Of a stretch of DNA of 64,000 bases, positions 24,786 to 32,353 are shown piece by piece. Location: assembly GCF_022701295.1 (NCBI RefSeq), contig NZ_CP033204.1, positions 2,232,001 to 2,296,000 on the forward strand, in the 5' to 3' direction. The stretch comes from Sphingopyxis sp. YF1. Lineage in GTDB: Bacteria; Pseudomonadota; Alphaproteobacteria; Sphingomonadales; Sphingomonadaceae. Made by a program: the position numbers and the translations under genes. The notes below the pieces were generated by a model. That model saw nothing but the letters and a program-made list of their open reading frames with translations. It did no database searches and was not told where the DNA came from. The first letter of the stretch is position 1. Every line of letters starts with the position of its first letter.

Positions 24786-25196
24786 TTATTGTCCCATCCT
24801 GAGAGTTTCGTTGATCAGGCCCTTCGCGGTTTCGAGGACCTGGACATTGTTCTGATACTGGCGCGCGGTCTCGACCATCTCGACCAGCTCGGCGGCGCTA
24901 TCGACCGCGGCCTCCCAGACGTTGCCGTCCTTGTCGGCCAGCGGGTTGTTGGGGTCGTGCCGTTTCGACGGCGCGGCCTTGGTCGTCGTGACCTGATCGA
25001 TCTGCACCGTCGCCCGGCCATGATCGTCCATCACGGTGCGGAACACCGGCTTCATCGAGCGATAGGCGCCGGTCTCGCTGCCCGCGACGGTTCCCGCATT
25101 GGCAAGGTTCGACGCGGTGGTGTTGAGCCGGACGAGCTGCGCCGACATCGCGCGGCCGCTGATGTCGAAGACCGAGAAATTGCCGTTCATCGTCAT
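24786..25196 (-). CDS. flgC: Proximal rod protein FlgC
   Basis: The 136-residue product has the FlgC pattern: FDISGRAMSAQLVRLNTTASNLANAG at the start, then HDPNNPLADKDGNVWE, and a C-terminal AELVEMVETARQYQNNVQVLE helix. The start chosen is the ATG at 25196, which overlaps the flgB stop by 4 bases; a second ATG two codons in is possible. One base separates its stop from flgD. Confidence 0.94.
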   Translation of the reverse strand: MTMNGNFSVFDISGRAMSAQLVRLNTTASNLANAGTVAGSETGAYRSMKPVFRTVMDDHGRATVQIDQVTTTKAAPSKRHDPNNPLADKDGNVWEAAVDSAAELVEMVETARQYQNNVQVLETAKGLINETLRMGQ

Positions 25197-25531
25197 TCGC
25201 CCTTCAGCGCGCGGGTCAGCGTGTTGACGCGCCCCGACAGGAAGGACAGGCTCGAACGATAGGCGAGCGCGTTTTCGGCGAAGGCCGTCTGCTCGGTCGC
25301 CATCTCGACGGTGTTGCCGTCGAGCGACGCCTGAACGGGAACGCGATACGCGACCGCGCCCTCCATCGACCCGCCCTGCTGCGCGAGGTCGAGCGCTTTC
25401 GAAAAGTCGAGGTCGCGCGCCTTGTAATGGGGCGTCGCGGCGTTGGCGATGTTCGACGCCAGCATCATCATGCGCTGGCTGCGCAGCTGAAGCGCGGTGG
25501 CGTGGATGCCAAAGAGCTTGTCGGATGCCAT
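25193..25531 (-). CDS. flgB: Proximal rod protein FlgB
   Basis: The 112-residue product starts MASDKLFGIHATALQLRSQRM and contains LASNIANAATPHYKARDLDF, both FlgB signatures. The start is the ATG at 25531 with AAGGA upstream; longer in-frame versions reaching back to 25630 run through the leader and do not resemble FlgB. It is first gene of the flgB-flgL block, about 90 bases after its predicted transcription start. Confidence 0.94.
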   Translation of the reverse strand: MASDKLFGIHATALQLRSQRMMMLASNIANAATPHYKARDLDFSKALDLAQQGGSMEGAVAYRVPVQASLDGNTVEMATEQTAFAENALAYRSSLSFLSGRVNTLTRALKGE

Positions 25532-25632
25532 CGTACCATTCCTTCGCTTGTCGTCCTGCCGACGACGGGCCTTGTTTGGGCGGTCCCGTCCGGCACCGGC
25601 CGGCGCAGACGCGCGGAAACACCAAGGCAAAA

Positions 25633-25648
25633 TGCAATGGGCGTGCCA
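25633..25648 (-). promoter_or_regulatory. Sigma-54 promoter of the flgB operon
   Basis: Read on the minus strand the site is TGGCACGCCCATTGCA, GG-N10-GC, nearly identical to the fliE site. It lies in the 304-base gap between divergent flgB and flgA (25532-25835), facing flgB. The stretch between this and the opposing flgA promoter (25649-25780) is AT-rich near 25650-25690. It contains a GCACC/GGTGC dyad near 25700-25717, where an activator could serve both directions. Confidence 0.9.
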
Positions 25649-25780
25649 AATTCGTTTTTCTGATGATTTTCAGTATCTTGAATATGCATCTGCCAAAGCA
25701 CCGACAGCTGGTGCGCGGCGGGGGTCAGATTTTTGACGCCTCGTCCCGCGCGCACCCGCAAAAGCGCGGCAAAGCGCGAC

Positions 25781-25796
25781 TGGCACACATCCTGCA
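25781..25796 (+). promoter_or_regulatory. Sigma-54 promoter of flgA
   Basis: TGGCACACATCCTGCA has GG and GC exactly ten bases apart. It departs from consensus by CTGCA instead of TTGCA, so it may be somewhat weaker than the others. It faces flgA, whose ATG is 40 bases downstream, and is divergent from the flgB promoter. Confidence 0.8.
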
Positions 25797-25835
25797 ATCA
25801 GGCGGGCGACCATTTTGGACCGAAGGAGATGGGTC

Positions 25836-26345
25836 ATGAACCGCAATCTTGCCCTGGGTGTCGCCGCACTTGCCATGATGGCACCCGCCGAGGCCCCCGG
25901 CCAGCTTCCCCTCGAGGACTGGCAAACGATCGACCTGCTCACCCAGATGGTGGCGAGCACGATGGGCCGCACCGCCACCCCGATCGACCGCCGCATCCGG
26001 CTCGCGCGCTGCCCCGAACAGGCGTCGGTCACCGCGATCGATGCGCAGACCCTCGCGGTCCGCTGCTCGTCGCTCGGCTGGCGGCTGCGCGTACCGATGA
26101 GCGGCCCCGCGAACGCCGCCGCCGGCGGCGGTTTCGTCGCCAAGCCCGCCGCCGCCGCACCCGTTATCCGCCGCGGCGACAATGTCCGCGTCACGATCGA
26201 TACCGCCAGCTTCGCGATCAGCTATTCGGCCACCGCGACGCAGGACGGCCGCGTCGGCGACCTGATCGCGCTGCGCGGCAGCGACGCCAAGAGCAGCCTG
26301 AGCGCCATCGTCACCGGCCCCGGTCGCGCCCGTCTCGCCGACTGA
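25836..26345 (+). CDS. flgA: Flagellar P-ring assembly chaperone FlgA
   Basis: FlgA is the periplasmic chaperone for FlgI. The 169-residue product has a signal peptide (about 1-20). Its C-terminal SAF-type domain contains VIRRGDNVRVTI, GRVGDLIALR and the closing IVTGPGRARL. It is shorter than enteric FlgA (about 219). The ATG at 25836 is preceded by AAGGAG at ideal spacing. A terminator follows at 26368. Confidence 0.88.
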   Translation: MNRNLALGVAALAMMAPAEAPGQLPLEDWQTIDLLTQMVASTMGRTATPIDRRIRLARCPEQASVTAIDAQTLAVRCSSLGWRLRVPMSGPANAAAGGGFVAKPAAAAPVIRRGDNVRVTIDTASFAISYSATATQDGRVGDLIALRGSDAKSSLSAIVTGPGRARLAD

Positions 26346-26367
26346 CGCGGCTTTTCGCGCTTGCCCC

Positions 26368-26416
26368 GGCCCGCCCGCTGTCGGTTTTCCGACGCCGGCG
26401 GGCCTTTTCTTTGATT
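26368..26416 (+). terminator. Intrinsic terminator after flgA
   Basis: GGCCCGCC (26368-26375) pairs with GGCGGGCC (26397-26404). Inner CTGTCGG/CCGACG pairing closes a TTTT loop, and TTTTCTTTGATTTTTT follows. This is a strong rho-independent terminator that separates flgA from flgM. Confidence 0.85.
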
Positions 26417-26433
26417 TTTTCCGAGGCCGCGCC

Positions 26434-26460
26434 TTAATCCCCGCTTTGCCGGTCCGTTAT
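26434..26460 (+). promoter_or_regulatory. Probable sigma-28 promoter of flgM
   Basis: CTTAA with TTAA at 26434-26437, 15 bases, then TCCGTTAT at 26453-26460. The -10 element matches six of eight positions of the GCCGTTAA form seen at fliC, fliD and motA. It starts 18 bases after the flgA terminator and leaves a leader of about 45 bases before flgM. Confidence 0.6.
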
Positions 26461-26510
26461 AGCCCTCGAACGCAGCGTCGATTTTCCGACGCAAGGACAA
26501 GGAGGCGGAC

Positions 26511-26810
26511 ATGACGGGAGACGGCAAGATCGGCCTTCAGGTCAGCAATGTCGTGCGCATCGGCGCCGTGCGCCGCCTGTCCGGCCACGCTGCCGGCCCG
26601 GCGCCGGCCCCCGCGCAGGCGAAACCCGCCGACCCGGTCGCGGCCGCGAGCCTGATCGGTCTTGCGTCCGATATCGCCAGCCAGCCGGCACCGGTCGACG
26701 GCGCGCGCGTCGCCGCGATCCGCAGCGCGATCGCCGAAGGGCGCTACCAGCTCGACCCCGGCGCCACGGCGCGGGCGATGCTCCAGCATTATAGCGGCGG
26801 CAAGGCCTGA
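26511..26810 (+). CDS. flgM: Anti-sigma-28 factor FlgM
   Basis: FlgM holds FliA inactive until the hook is complete and FlgM is exported. The 99-residue product has a disordered Ala/Pro-rich first half and the conserved C-terminal sigma-binding helices (VDGARVAAIRSAIAEGRYQL, then ATARAMLQHY). A strong ribosome site (AAGGAGG) precedes it. Its stop overlaps the next gene's ATG. Confidence 0.93.
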   Translation: MTGDGKIGLQVSNVVRIGAVRRLSGHAAGPAPAPAQAKPADPVAAASLIGLASDIASQPAPVDGARVAAIRSAIAEGRYQLDPGATARAMLQHYSGGKA

Positions 26811-27115
26811 TGCCGACGCCGATGGAAGATGTGCAGGTCCAGCTCGACGCGCTGGTCGCGGCGCTCGACGGGCACGACGCCGGCGCGATCATCGCCGCGA
26901 CCGAAGCGCTCGCGACCGCGGTGATCCTGTTCCAGGGCAGCCGGGTTCCGGGTGGCCGCGAGGAGCATGCGCGCCTGCTGATCGAACGCGTGCTGCGCAA
27001 GCTCGAAGCCGCGGCGATCCGCGTCAACATCCTCAAGGACTGGACACGTCAGAGGATTGACAGAAACCATGCGATCCGCGGATCGCAATCGGGCGGGATC
27101 GCGCTCTCCTACTGA
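26810..27115 (+). CDS. Small helical protein, candidate FlgN-type chaperone
   Basis: The 101-residue product is soluble and largely helical (VQLDALVAALDGHDAGAIIAAT, later ARLLIERVLRKLEAAAIRVNILKDW). In many flagellar loci flgM is followed by flgN, the export chaperone for FlgK and FlgL. Size, predicted helicity, and a start overlapping the flgM stop all fit FlgN. Sequence identity is too low for me to name it outright. Confidence 0.6.
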   Translation: MPTPMEDVQVQLDALVAALDGHDAGAIIAATEALATAVILFQGSRVPGGREEHARLLIERVLRKLEAAAIRVNILKDWTRQRIDRNHAIRGSQSGGIALSY

Positions 27116-27147
27116 TAACACACCGATAACCGGCCATTTTCAGCGAA

Positions 27148-27163
27148 TGGCATGATGATTGCT
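27148..27163 (+). promoter_or_regulatory. Sigma-54 promoter of the transglycosylase-flhA-fliA operon
   Basis: TGGCATGATGATTGCT has GG and GC ten bases apart and the TTGC core. A 6+7+6 dyad (GCCATT at 27133-27138, AATGGC at 27146-27151) covers the -24 element. Transcription should start near 27174, which rules out the in-frame ATG codons at 27152 and 27155 and fixes the transglycosylase start at 27197. Confidence 0.83.
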
Positions 27164-27196
27164 TTTGGTCTCCCGAATGCAGCGGAACCAAAAGCC

Positions 27197-28027
27197 ATGA
27201 CGACGATCAACAACGCCGCGCCCGGTCAGGGCATCGCCTCGCCCGTCATGACGGCGGTGCAGGATGCGTCGGCGCGCACCGGGATCGATTTCGACTATCT
27301 GGTCGACGTCGCGCGCGTCGAAAGCCGCTTCGATCCGACCGCCAAGGCGCCGACCTCGTCGGCGCGCGGGCTTTACCAGTTCACCAAATCGACCTGGCTT
27401 GCGACCCTCGACCGGCACGGCGCCGATCACGGCCTCGGCTGGGCCGCCGACGCGATCGGCCGCGACGCCGCGGGCCGCCTGTCGATCGCCGACCCGGCGC
27501 TGCGCCAGCAGATTTTCGACCTGCGCAACGACCCCGCCGCCTCGGCGAGCATGGCGGCAGCCTTCACCGCCGACAATCGCGCCTATGTCGAAAGCCGGAC
27601 CGGCCGCGCCGCCGAACCCGTCGACCTCTATCTCGCGCACTTTCTGGGCTCGGGGGGCGCGGTGCGCTTCCTGTCCGCCTGGGCGGCCGATCCCGACCAG
27701 CCCGGCGCGACGATGATGCCCGAGGCGGCCGCCGCCAACCGCTCGGTCTTCTATGCCTCCGACGGCAGCATGCGCAGCCTGAACGACATTCGCGAACGCT
27801 TCCGCGCCAAGCTCGACGAAGGCGGCGAACCCGGCCTTCTGCCGGGCGGCTTCGGCCCCCCGCCCGCCCCCGGATGGAGCATGCGGATGGCGAGCGCGAG
27901 CGGAACGCAGGATGGCGGCCGTCCGCCGCTGCCGATGATGGATATCCAGCCGATGCCCAGGAAATTGTCGATGGGCTTCGCCGCCCAGGCCTATCAGCGC
28001 CTCGCTTCGCTCGGAGGCGCCGCATGA
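27197..28027 (+). CDS. Flagellar lytic transglycosylase-like protein
   Basis: The 276-residue protein has an SLT-type fold near 20-160. The catalytic glutamate is in ARVESRFDP, followed by SSARGLYQFTKSTWL and later VDLYLAHFLGSGGA. It probably opens peptidoglycan for the rod, replacing the muramidase domain missing from FlgJ and comparable in role to SltF of Rhodobacter. No Sec signal peptide is visible at the N-terminus (MTTINNAAPGQGIASPVM), so export through the flagellar apparatus is possible. The last 60 residues are Gly/Pro-rich. It overlaps flhA by 4 bases. Confidence 0.85.
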   Translation: MTTINNAAPGQGIASPVMTAVQDASARTGIDFDYLVDVARVESRFDPTAKAPTSSARGLYQFTKSTWLATLDRHGADHGLGWAADAIGRDAAGRLSIADPALRQQIFDLRNDPAASASMAAAFTADNRAYVESRTGRAAEPVDLYLAHFLGSGGAVRFLSAWAADPDQPGATMMPEAAAANRSVFYASDGSMRSLNDIRERFRAKLDEGGEPGLLPGGFGPPPAPGWSMRMASASGTQDGGRPPLPMMDIQPMPRKLSMGFAAQAYQRLASLGGAA

Positions 28028-30150
28028 GCGCTTCGCTGAACGCGAACCGGGTCGGCCGTTTTGCGGGCGCTGCCGCGCTCCCCGCCGGGATGCTGATCCT
28101 CGTCGCGCTGATGGTGATCCCGGTATCGCCGCTCATCCTCGACGTCAGCTTCATCGCCAACATCATGATCAGCCTTGCGGTGCTGATGGTCGCGCTGTCG
28201 GCGGCGAAGCCGCTCGACTTCTCGGCCTTTCCGACCGTGCTGCTGCTCACCACCCTCTTCCGCCTCGCCCTCAACGTCGCCTCGACGCGCGTCGTGCTGG
28301 TCCACGGACACGAGGGCACGCATGCGGCGGGCCATGTCATCGAAGCCTTCGGGCAGGTGCTGATCGGCGGCGACTATGTCGTCGGCCTGTTCGTCTTCGT
28401 CGTGCTGATGATCATCAACATGGTCGTGATCACCAAGGGCGCGGGGCGCGTGTCCGAAGTGTCGGCGCGCTTCACCCTCGACGCGCTGCCGGGCAAGCAG
28501 ATGGCGATCGACGCCGACCTCAACGCCGGCCTGCTCACCCCCGACGAAGCCAAGGCGCGCCGCCAGGAAGTCGCGACCGAAGCCGATTTCTACGGCTCGA
28601 TGGACGGCGCCTCCAAATTCGTGAAGGGCGACGCGGTCGCCGGGCTCCTGATCCTGTTCGTCAACATCATCGGCGGGCTGATCCTCGGCGTCTTCAGCCA
28701 CGGGCTGAGCTTCTCCGAAGCCGGCAGTACCTATGTCACGCTCGCGATCGGCGACGCGCTCGTTGCGCAGATCCCGGCGCTGCTGCTGTCGATCGCCGCC
28801 GCGTCGATCGTCACCCGCGTCAATTCGCCGCTCGACCTGTCGGGTCAGATCGGCTCGCAATTCGCCTCGCCGCACATCTGGTTCGCGGTCGGCGGCATCC
28901 TGTTCATCCTCGGCATGGTTCCGGCGATGCCGCAGATGCTGATCCTGCCCGCCGCCGCGCTGTCGTTCGCGATGGGCTGGCAGCTCCGCCGCGCCGCCGC
29001 GGCGAACGCCGCCGCCATACCCGAAGCGAGCGCGCCGGCCGCCGATCCGCACCATATCGAATGGGCCGATGTGAGCGACGCCAGCGCGTGCCAGCTCGAG
29101 ATCGGCTATGCGCTGGTCAGCCTCGTCGACGAACGCAAGGGCGCTCCGCTGATGGGCCGCATCACCGGAATCCGCCGCCAGCTGTCGAAGGAGCTCGGCT
29201 TCGTCATCCCCGCGGTCAAGGTCAGCGACGACCTGTCGCTGCCCGGCAACGTCTATCGCATTTCGGTCGCCGGCGTGATCGTCGGCGAGGACGAAGTATT
29301 CCCCAACGAGATGCTCGCACTCGACTCGGGCGACATCGTCACCAAGGTCGCCGGCCGGCCGTGCAAGGACCCGACCTTCGGGCTCGACGCGCTGTGGATC
29401 CCGCGTGCGGCGCAGGCCGACGCGATCGCGGCGGGCTACACCGTCGTCGACCCCGCGACCGTCGTCGCCACCCACCTCAACAACAGCATCGTAGGGTCGG
29501 CCGCCGAACTGTTCGGCATCGACGATGCACAGGCGCTGGTCGAGCATCTGAAGGCGCATTATCCGCAGCTCGCGGCCAGCCTGACGCCCGGCGGCTATCC
29601 GCTGCCGCGCGTCGCCAGCCTGTGCAAGGCGCTGCTGATCGAACGCGTGCCGCTGCGCGATTTCCGCAAGATCGCCGAGGCGATGGTCGCGGTCTCGGGG
29701 CAGCAGCTCGGCGAAACCGATCTGGTCGAGGCCGTGCGCCAGCGCATCGGCGCGCTGATCGTCCAGACGATCGTGCCCAGCCGCATGCCGCTCCCCGTCG
29801 TCACCTTCAGCCCCGAGATCGAGATGCTGCTCAATCAGGCGGTGCGCGCCAATCCGGGCGCCGAATGGCCGTTCGAGCACGGCATGGCGATGAAGATCAT
29901 CGAACAGATCGGCCAGGCGGTCGAGCCGCTGCTCCTCCAGACGCGCAGCTTCGCGCTCGTCGCCTCGCCGATCTGCCGCCCGCCGCTGTCGCGCCTCGTG
30001 CGCGCGACCTTCCCCGACGTCGCGGTCATTTCCTACCTCGAAATTCCGCCGACCAAGGCGACCGAGATCGTCGCGACGATCGGCGCCGAAGTGCCCCGCC
30101 TCGCCGGCGGCGACGCCGACCAGATGAAGGACCATCATCATGAAAATTGA
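28024..30150 (+). CDS. flhA: Flagellar export gate protein FlhA
   Basis: FlhA is the large export-gate subunit whose cytoplasmic nonamer selects substrates. The 708-residue product has about eight membrane helices in the first 330 residues. It carries the family motifs LLTTLFRLALNVASTR and KGAGRVSEVSARFTLDALPGKQMAIDADL. The soluble C-terminal domain contains ARFTL-distal segments such as HLNNSIVGSAAELFG. The ATG at 28024 overlaps the transglycosylase stop. Its 3' end overlaps fliA by 11 bases. Confidence 0.97.
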   Translation: MSASLNANRVGRFAGAAALPAGMLILVALMVIPVSPLILDVSFIANIMISLAVLMVALSAAKPLDFSAFPTVLLLTTLFRLALNVASTRVVLVHGHEGTHAAGHVIEAFGQVLIGGDYVVGLFVFVVLMIINMVVITKGAGRVSEVSARFTLDALPGKQMAIDADLNAGLLTPDEAKARRQEVATEADFYGSMDGASKFVKGDAVAGLLILFVNIIGGLILGVFSHGLSFSEAGSTYVTLAIGDALVAQIPALLLSIAAASIVTRVNSPLDLSGQIGSQFASPHIWFAVGGILFILGMVPAMPQMLILPAAALSFAMGWQLRRAAAANAAAIPEASAPAADPHHIEWADVSDASACQLEIGYALVSLVDERKGAPLMGRITGIRRQLSKELGFVIPAVKVSDDLSLPGNVYRISVAGVIVGEDEVFPNEMLALDSGDIVTKVAGRPCKDPTFGLDALWIPRAAQADAIAAGYTVVDPATVVATHLNNSIVGSAAELFGIDDAQALVEHLKAHYPQLAASLTPGGYPLPRVASLCKALLIERVPLRDFRKIAEAMVAVSGQQLGETDLVEAVRQRIGALIVQTIVPSRMPLPVVTFSPEIEMLLNQAVRANPGAEWPFEHGMAMKIIEQIGQAVEPLLLQTRSFALVASPICRPPLSRLVRATFPDVAVISYLEIPPTKATEIVATIGAEVPRLAGGDADQMKDHHHEN

Positions 30151-30886
30151 GCCTGCCGAACATTTCGCAGGCGCCGCGGCGCGCGCGGCCTCGCCGCAGG
30201 GCTATGGGGCAAGCGCCGAACAGCTGATCGACGAATATGCGCCGCTGGTCCGCAAGATCGCCTGGCAGGTCTTTTCGCGGCTGTCGCGGACGAGCGACCT
30301 CGACGATCTGGTCCAGACCGGACTGATCGCGCTGATCGAGGCCAGCCGCCACTATGAGGATCGCGGCTATGCCTTCGCCACATACGCCTCGACGCGCATC
30401 CGCGGTGCGATGATCGACCAGCTGCGCCGCGAGGCCGACGTCGGCCGCTCGGCGATGGTCGCGACGCGGCGCATCGCATCGGTGCGCGCCGCGCTCGAAC
30501 AGCATCTGATGCGCGCGCCGACGACCGCCGAGATGGCCGCCGCTTTCGAAATGACCCCCGAGGAATATTTCGCGCTCGAACGCAGCGCGACCTACGGCCG
30601 CTCGACCTCGCTCGACGCGATGGTCGACGACGGCAGCTTCCTGTTCGCCGACGACAGCGAGGGCACCGACGCGCGGATGGAGCAGGACGATCTGCTCGAA
30701 GCGCTCGGCGCATGCATCGCGCGGCTCCCCGAACGCGAACAGCTCGTGCTGCAGCTCTATTTCTTCGAAGAACTCAATCTGCAGGAGATCGGGCTGACGC
30801 TCGACGTCAGCGCGGCGCGGGTGTGCCAGATCAAGGCGGGCGCGATGGCCAGGGTCGACCGGATGCTGCGCGAAATCACCGAATAG
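30140..30886 (+). CDS. fliA: Flagellar sigma factor FliA (sigma-28)
   Basis: FliA directs transcription of late flagellar genes. The 248-residue product has region 2 (DLDDLVQTGLIALIEASRHY, YAFATYASTRIRGAMIDQLR), a region 3 segment, and region 4 (LPEREQLVLQLYFFEELNLQ, then VSAARVCQIKAGAM). It overlaps flhA. Its expected target boxes are present before fliC, fliD, motA and flgM in this window, and its anti-sigma factor FlgM is encoded 3 kb upstream. Confidence 0.95.
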   Translation: MKIEPAEHFAGAAARAASPQGYGASAEQLIDEYAPLVRKIAWQVFSRLSRTSDLDDLVQTGLIALIEASRHYEDRGYAFATYASTRIRGAMIDQLRREADVGRSAMVATRRIASVRAALEQHLMRAPTTAEMAAAFEMTPEEYFALERSATYGRSTSLDAMVDDGSFLFADDSEGTDARMEQDDLLEALGACIARLPEREQLVLQLYFFEELNLQEIGLTLDVSAARVCQIKAGAMARVDRMLREITE

Positions 30887-30912
30887 CGCTGCGCACCGCG
30901 CGATGGCCGGGC

Positions 30913-30940
30913 GCGGCGGCCGGGGAGGACCAGCCGCCGC
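30913..30940. terminator. Hairpin between convergent fliA and the MarR-type gene
   Basis: GCGGCGGC (30913-30920) and GCCGCCGC (30933-30940) form a perfect 8-base stem with a 12-base loop in the 72-base gap between two convergent genes. No clear T-tract follows on either strand, so efficiency as an intrinsic terminator is uncertain. Confidence 0.4.
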
Positions 30941-30958
30941 ATCCCGACCGGGAGGGGC

Positions 30959-31471
30959 TCACATCGCCCGGCGGTGGCGGTTCGCCCACGCCTGGCTCAT
31001 CTTTGCGAAATAGCTCGCCATGCTCGCGCTGCCATGATCGGTCAGGCGAACGATCGACCGGCGCCGGTCGCGCGTGTCGGTGAAGCGCTCGGCAAGCCCC
31101 GCCTGTTCGAGGACCGCGATCATGCGCAGCCCTGACGACAGCGGAACCCCCGCCCCCGTCGCCAGATCGCTCGCGCTCAGTTCGCGGCCGTTGGTCTTCG
31201 CCAGCATCAGGTCGAGCATCATGTCCCAGGTCGGTCCCGACAGCTGGCTGCTGCCGAAATGGCCCTTGCGCGCGCGCCGCATCTGGATGCTGAACGAAAT
31301 CTGGTCGATCAGCGCCGCTTCGGACGCGTCGAGGGGCGTGCGGATGCCGTCGATACGGTCGGGCTGCGCCGCCGCCGCGGGCTGGATACCCCCCGACCCG
31401 GTCAGCATTTCCTGTATCTGATCGATCCGCGACCGGATTTCGGCCATTTCCTGGTTCGAAAATTGCTGCAT
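30959..31471 (-). CDS. MarR-type winged-helix regulator
   Basis: The 170-residue product has a helical N-terminal extension (MQQFSNQEMAEIRSRIDQIQEML). A MarR-like winged helix follows from about 75: SASDLATGAGVPLSSGLRMI is the recognition region, and FTDTRDRRRSIVRLTDHG the wing. I chose the ATG at 31471, with AAGGG upstream, over a TTG at 31498. It is last gene of a four-gene minus-strand cassette headed by a membrane-anchored LuxR-type protein, 23 bases after the membrane protein gene. Ligand and targets are unknown. Confidence 0.8.
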   Translation of the reverse strand: MQQFSNQEMAEIRSRIDQIQEMLTGSGGIQPAAAAQPDRIDGIRTPLDASEAALIDQISFSIQMRRARKGHFGSSQLSGPTWDMMLDLMLAKTNGRELSASDLATGAGVPLSSGLRMIAVLEQAGLAERFTDTRDRRRSIVRLTDHGSASMASYFAKMSQAWANRHRRAM

Positions 31472-31494
31472 GTGATGACCCTTGGAGGGCGAGG

Positions 31495-31914
31495 TCAAGC
31501 CGTCGCCCGCACGTCACCCCTCCGCTTCGCCGATCCCGCCGCGTAGATGATCACGAACAGGATCGGGTAGGATATGTACATCGAAAGCAGCGCATAGGGG
31601 CGCGCCAATATCTCCGAAAACATCAGCTTCTGGACGTGCCCGAGAATCGCGATCAATTGCCAGCCGGTGATCCAGTAGGGCCAGAAACGATCGGTTTTCA
31701 ATGCGATGAACCAGAAACTTGCCAGAACGACAAGGTCGATGATGAAGATGTTGATTTCGATGTCCGTCCAAAGCGGAGCAGGTGACATGATGGTGGTGCA
31801 GACCGAGGCGATCAGCGCGGTATAGGCCGCCCAGCGTTCGAAGATGCCGCCGCGCCTCACCGCGACGACGATCGTGATCAGCAGGACGGAATAATAGACC
31901 GCCACGGTCCACAT
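31495..31914 (-). CDS. Four-helix membrane protein of unknown function
   Basis: The 139-residue product is nearly all hydrophobic helices: about 3-20, 30-50, 53-72 and 108-130, with aromatic-rich connecting loops (SFWFIALKTDRFWPYWITGW). No family is recognised. The ATG at 31914 is preceded by GGAAGG at 12 bases; a TTG at 31926 is an alternative start. It lies between the helical protein gene and the MarR-type gene in the same direction. It may be the membrane partner or sensor of the cassette. Confidence 0.72.
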   Translation of the reverse strand: MWTVAVYYSVLLITIVVAVRRGGIFERWAAYTALIASVCTTIMSPAPLWTDIEINIFIIDLVVLASFWFIALKTDRFWPYWITGWQLIAILGHVQKLMFSEILARPYALLSMYISYPILFVIIYAAGSAKRRGDVRATA

Positions 31915-31941
31915 GATATTCGTCAACCTTCCGGGGTCGGA

Positions 31942-32304
31942 TCAGCCGGCGTGCGCCAGCCGGTCCGCCCCGTCGTTGCTCCCCTGCTCGACGAGCGACG
32001 CGGCGGGCGGCTTCACCCCGGCGCCGAACATGCGCGTTCCGAGCCCGACCTGCTTCTGCGTCGCGGTCAGCGCCAGATGCGCGTCGGTCAGCAGCTGGCG
32101 GACCTCGCCGGCGGCGGCGAGGGCATTGGCGACCTTCGCCATCGCTTCCTGGCCGACGATCGCCGACATGTTGATGTCGCGGCGCACGGTGGGCAGCGTC
32201 GCGGCCAGCTGGGCGATGCGGATCATCGTTTCGTCGATGGCATCCTCGGCGTGATGCAGTTCGGAGGCGATCTTCTTCGCTGCGGAAACTCGTTCGTTCA
32301 GCAT
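31942..32304 (-). CDS. Small helical protein of unknown function
   Basis: The 120-residue product starts MLNERVSAAKKIASELHHAE and is predicted helical throughout most of its length, with no membrane segment and no known motif. The C-terminal 35 residues look unstructured. The ATG at 32304 follows an AAGGACC ribosome site and is preferred to an in-frame start at 32349. It is second gene of the cassette, 49 bases after the LuxR-type gene and 27 before the membrane protein gene. Confidence 0.65.
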   Translation of the reverse strand: MLNERVSAAKKIASELHHAEDAIDETMIRIAQLAATLPTVRRDINMSAIVGQEAMAKVANALAAAGEVRQLLTDAHLALTATQKQVGLGTRMFGAGVKPPAASLVEQGSNDGADRLAHAG

Positions 32305-32353
32305 TGTCCTGGTCCTTGAAAGAGAATGCTGAGGACCCCCCCGCAGCATTCGG

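Noticed and set aside
25532..25630. N-terminal extension of FlgB
   Set aside because: The extra 33 residues are basic leader-derived sequence; family alignment and the ribosome site place the start at 25531.
27152..27196. Earlier in-frame start for the transglycosylase
   Set aside because: These ATG codons lie within the sigma-54 promoter, upstream of the predicted transcription start.
27994..30141. Long minus-strand open frame opposite flhA
   Set aside because: Same antisense artefact; no recognisable motif and no promoter or ribosome site.
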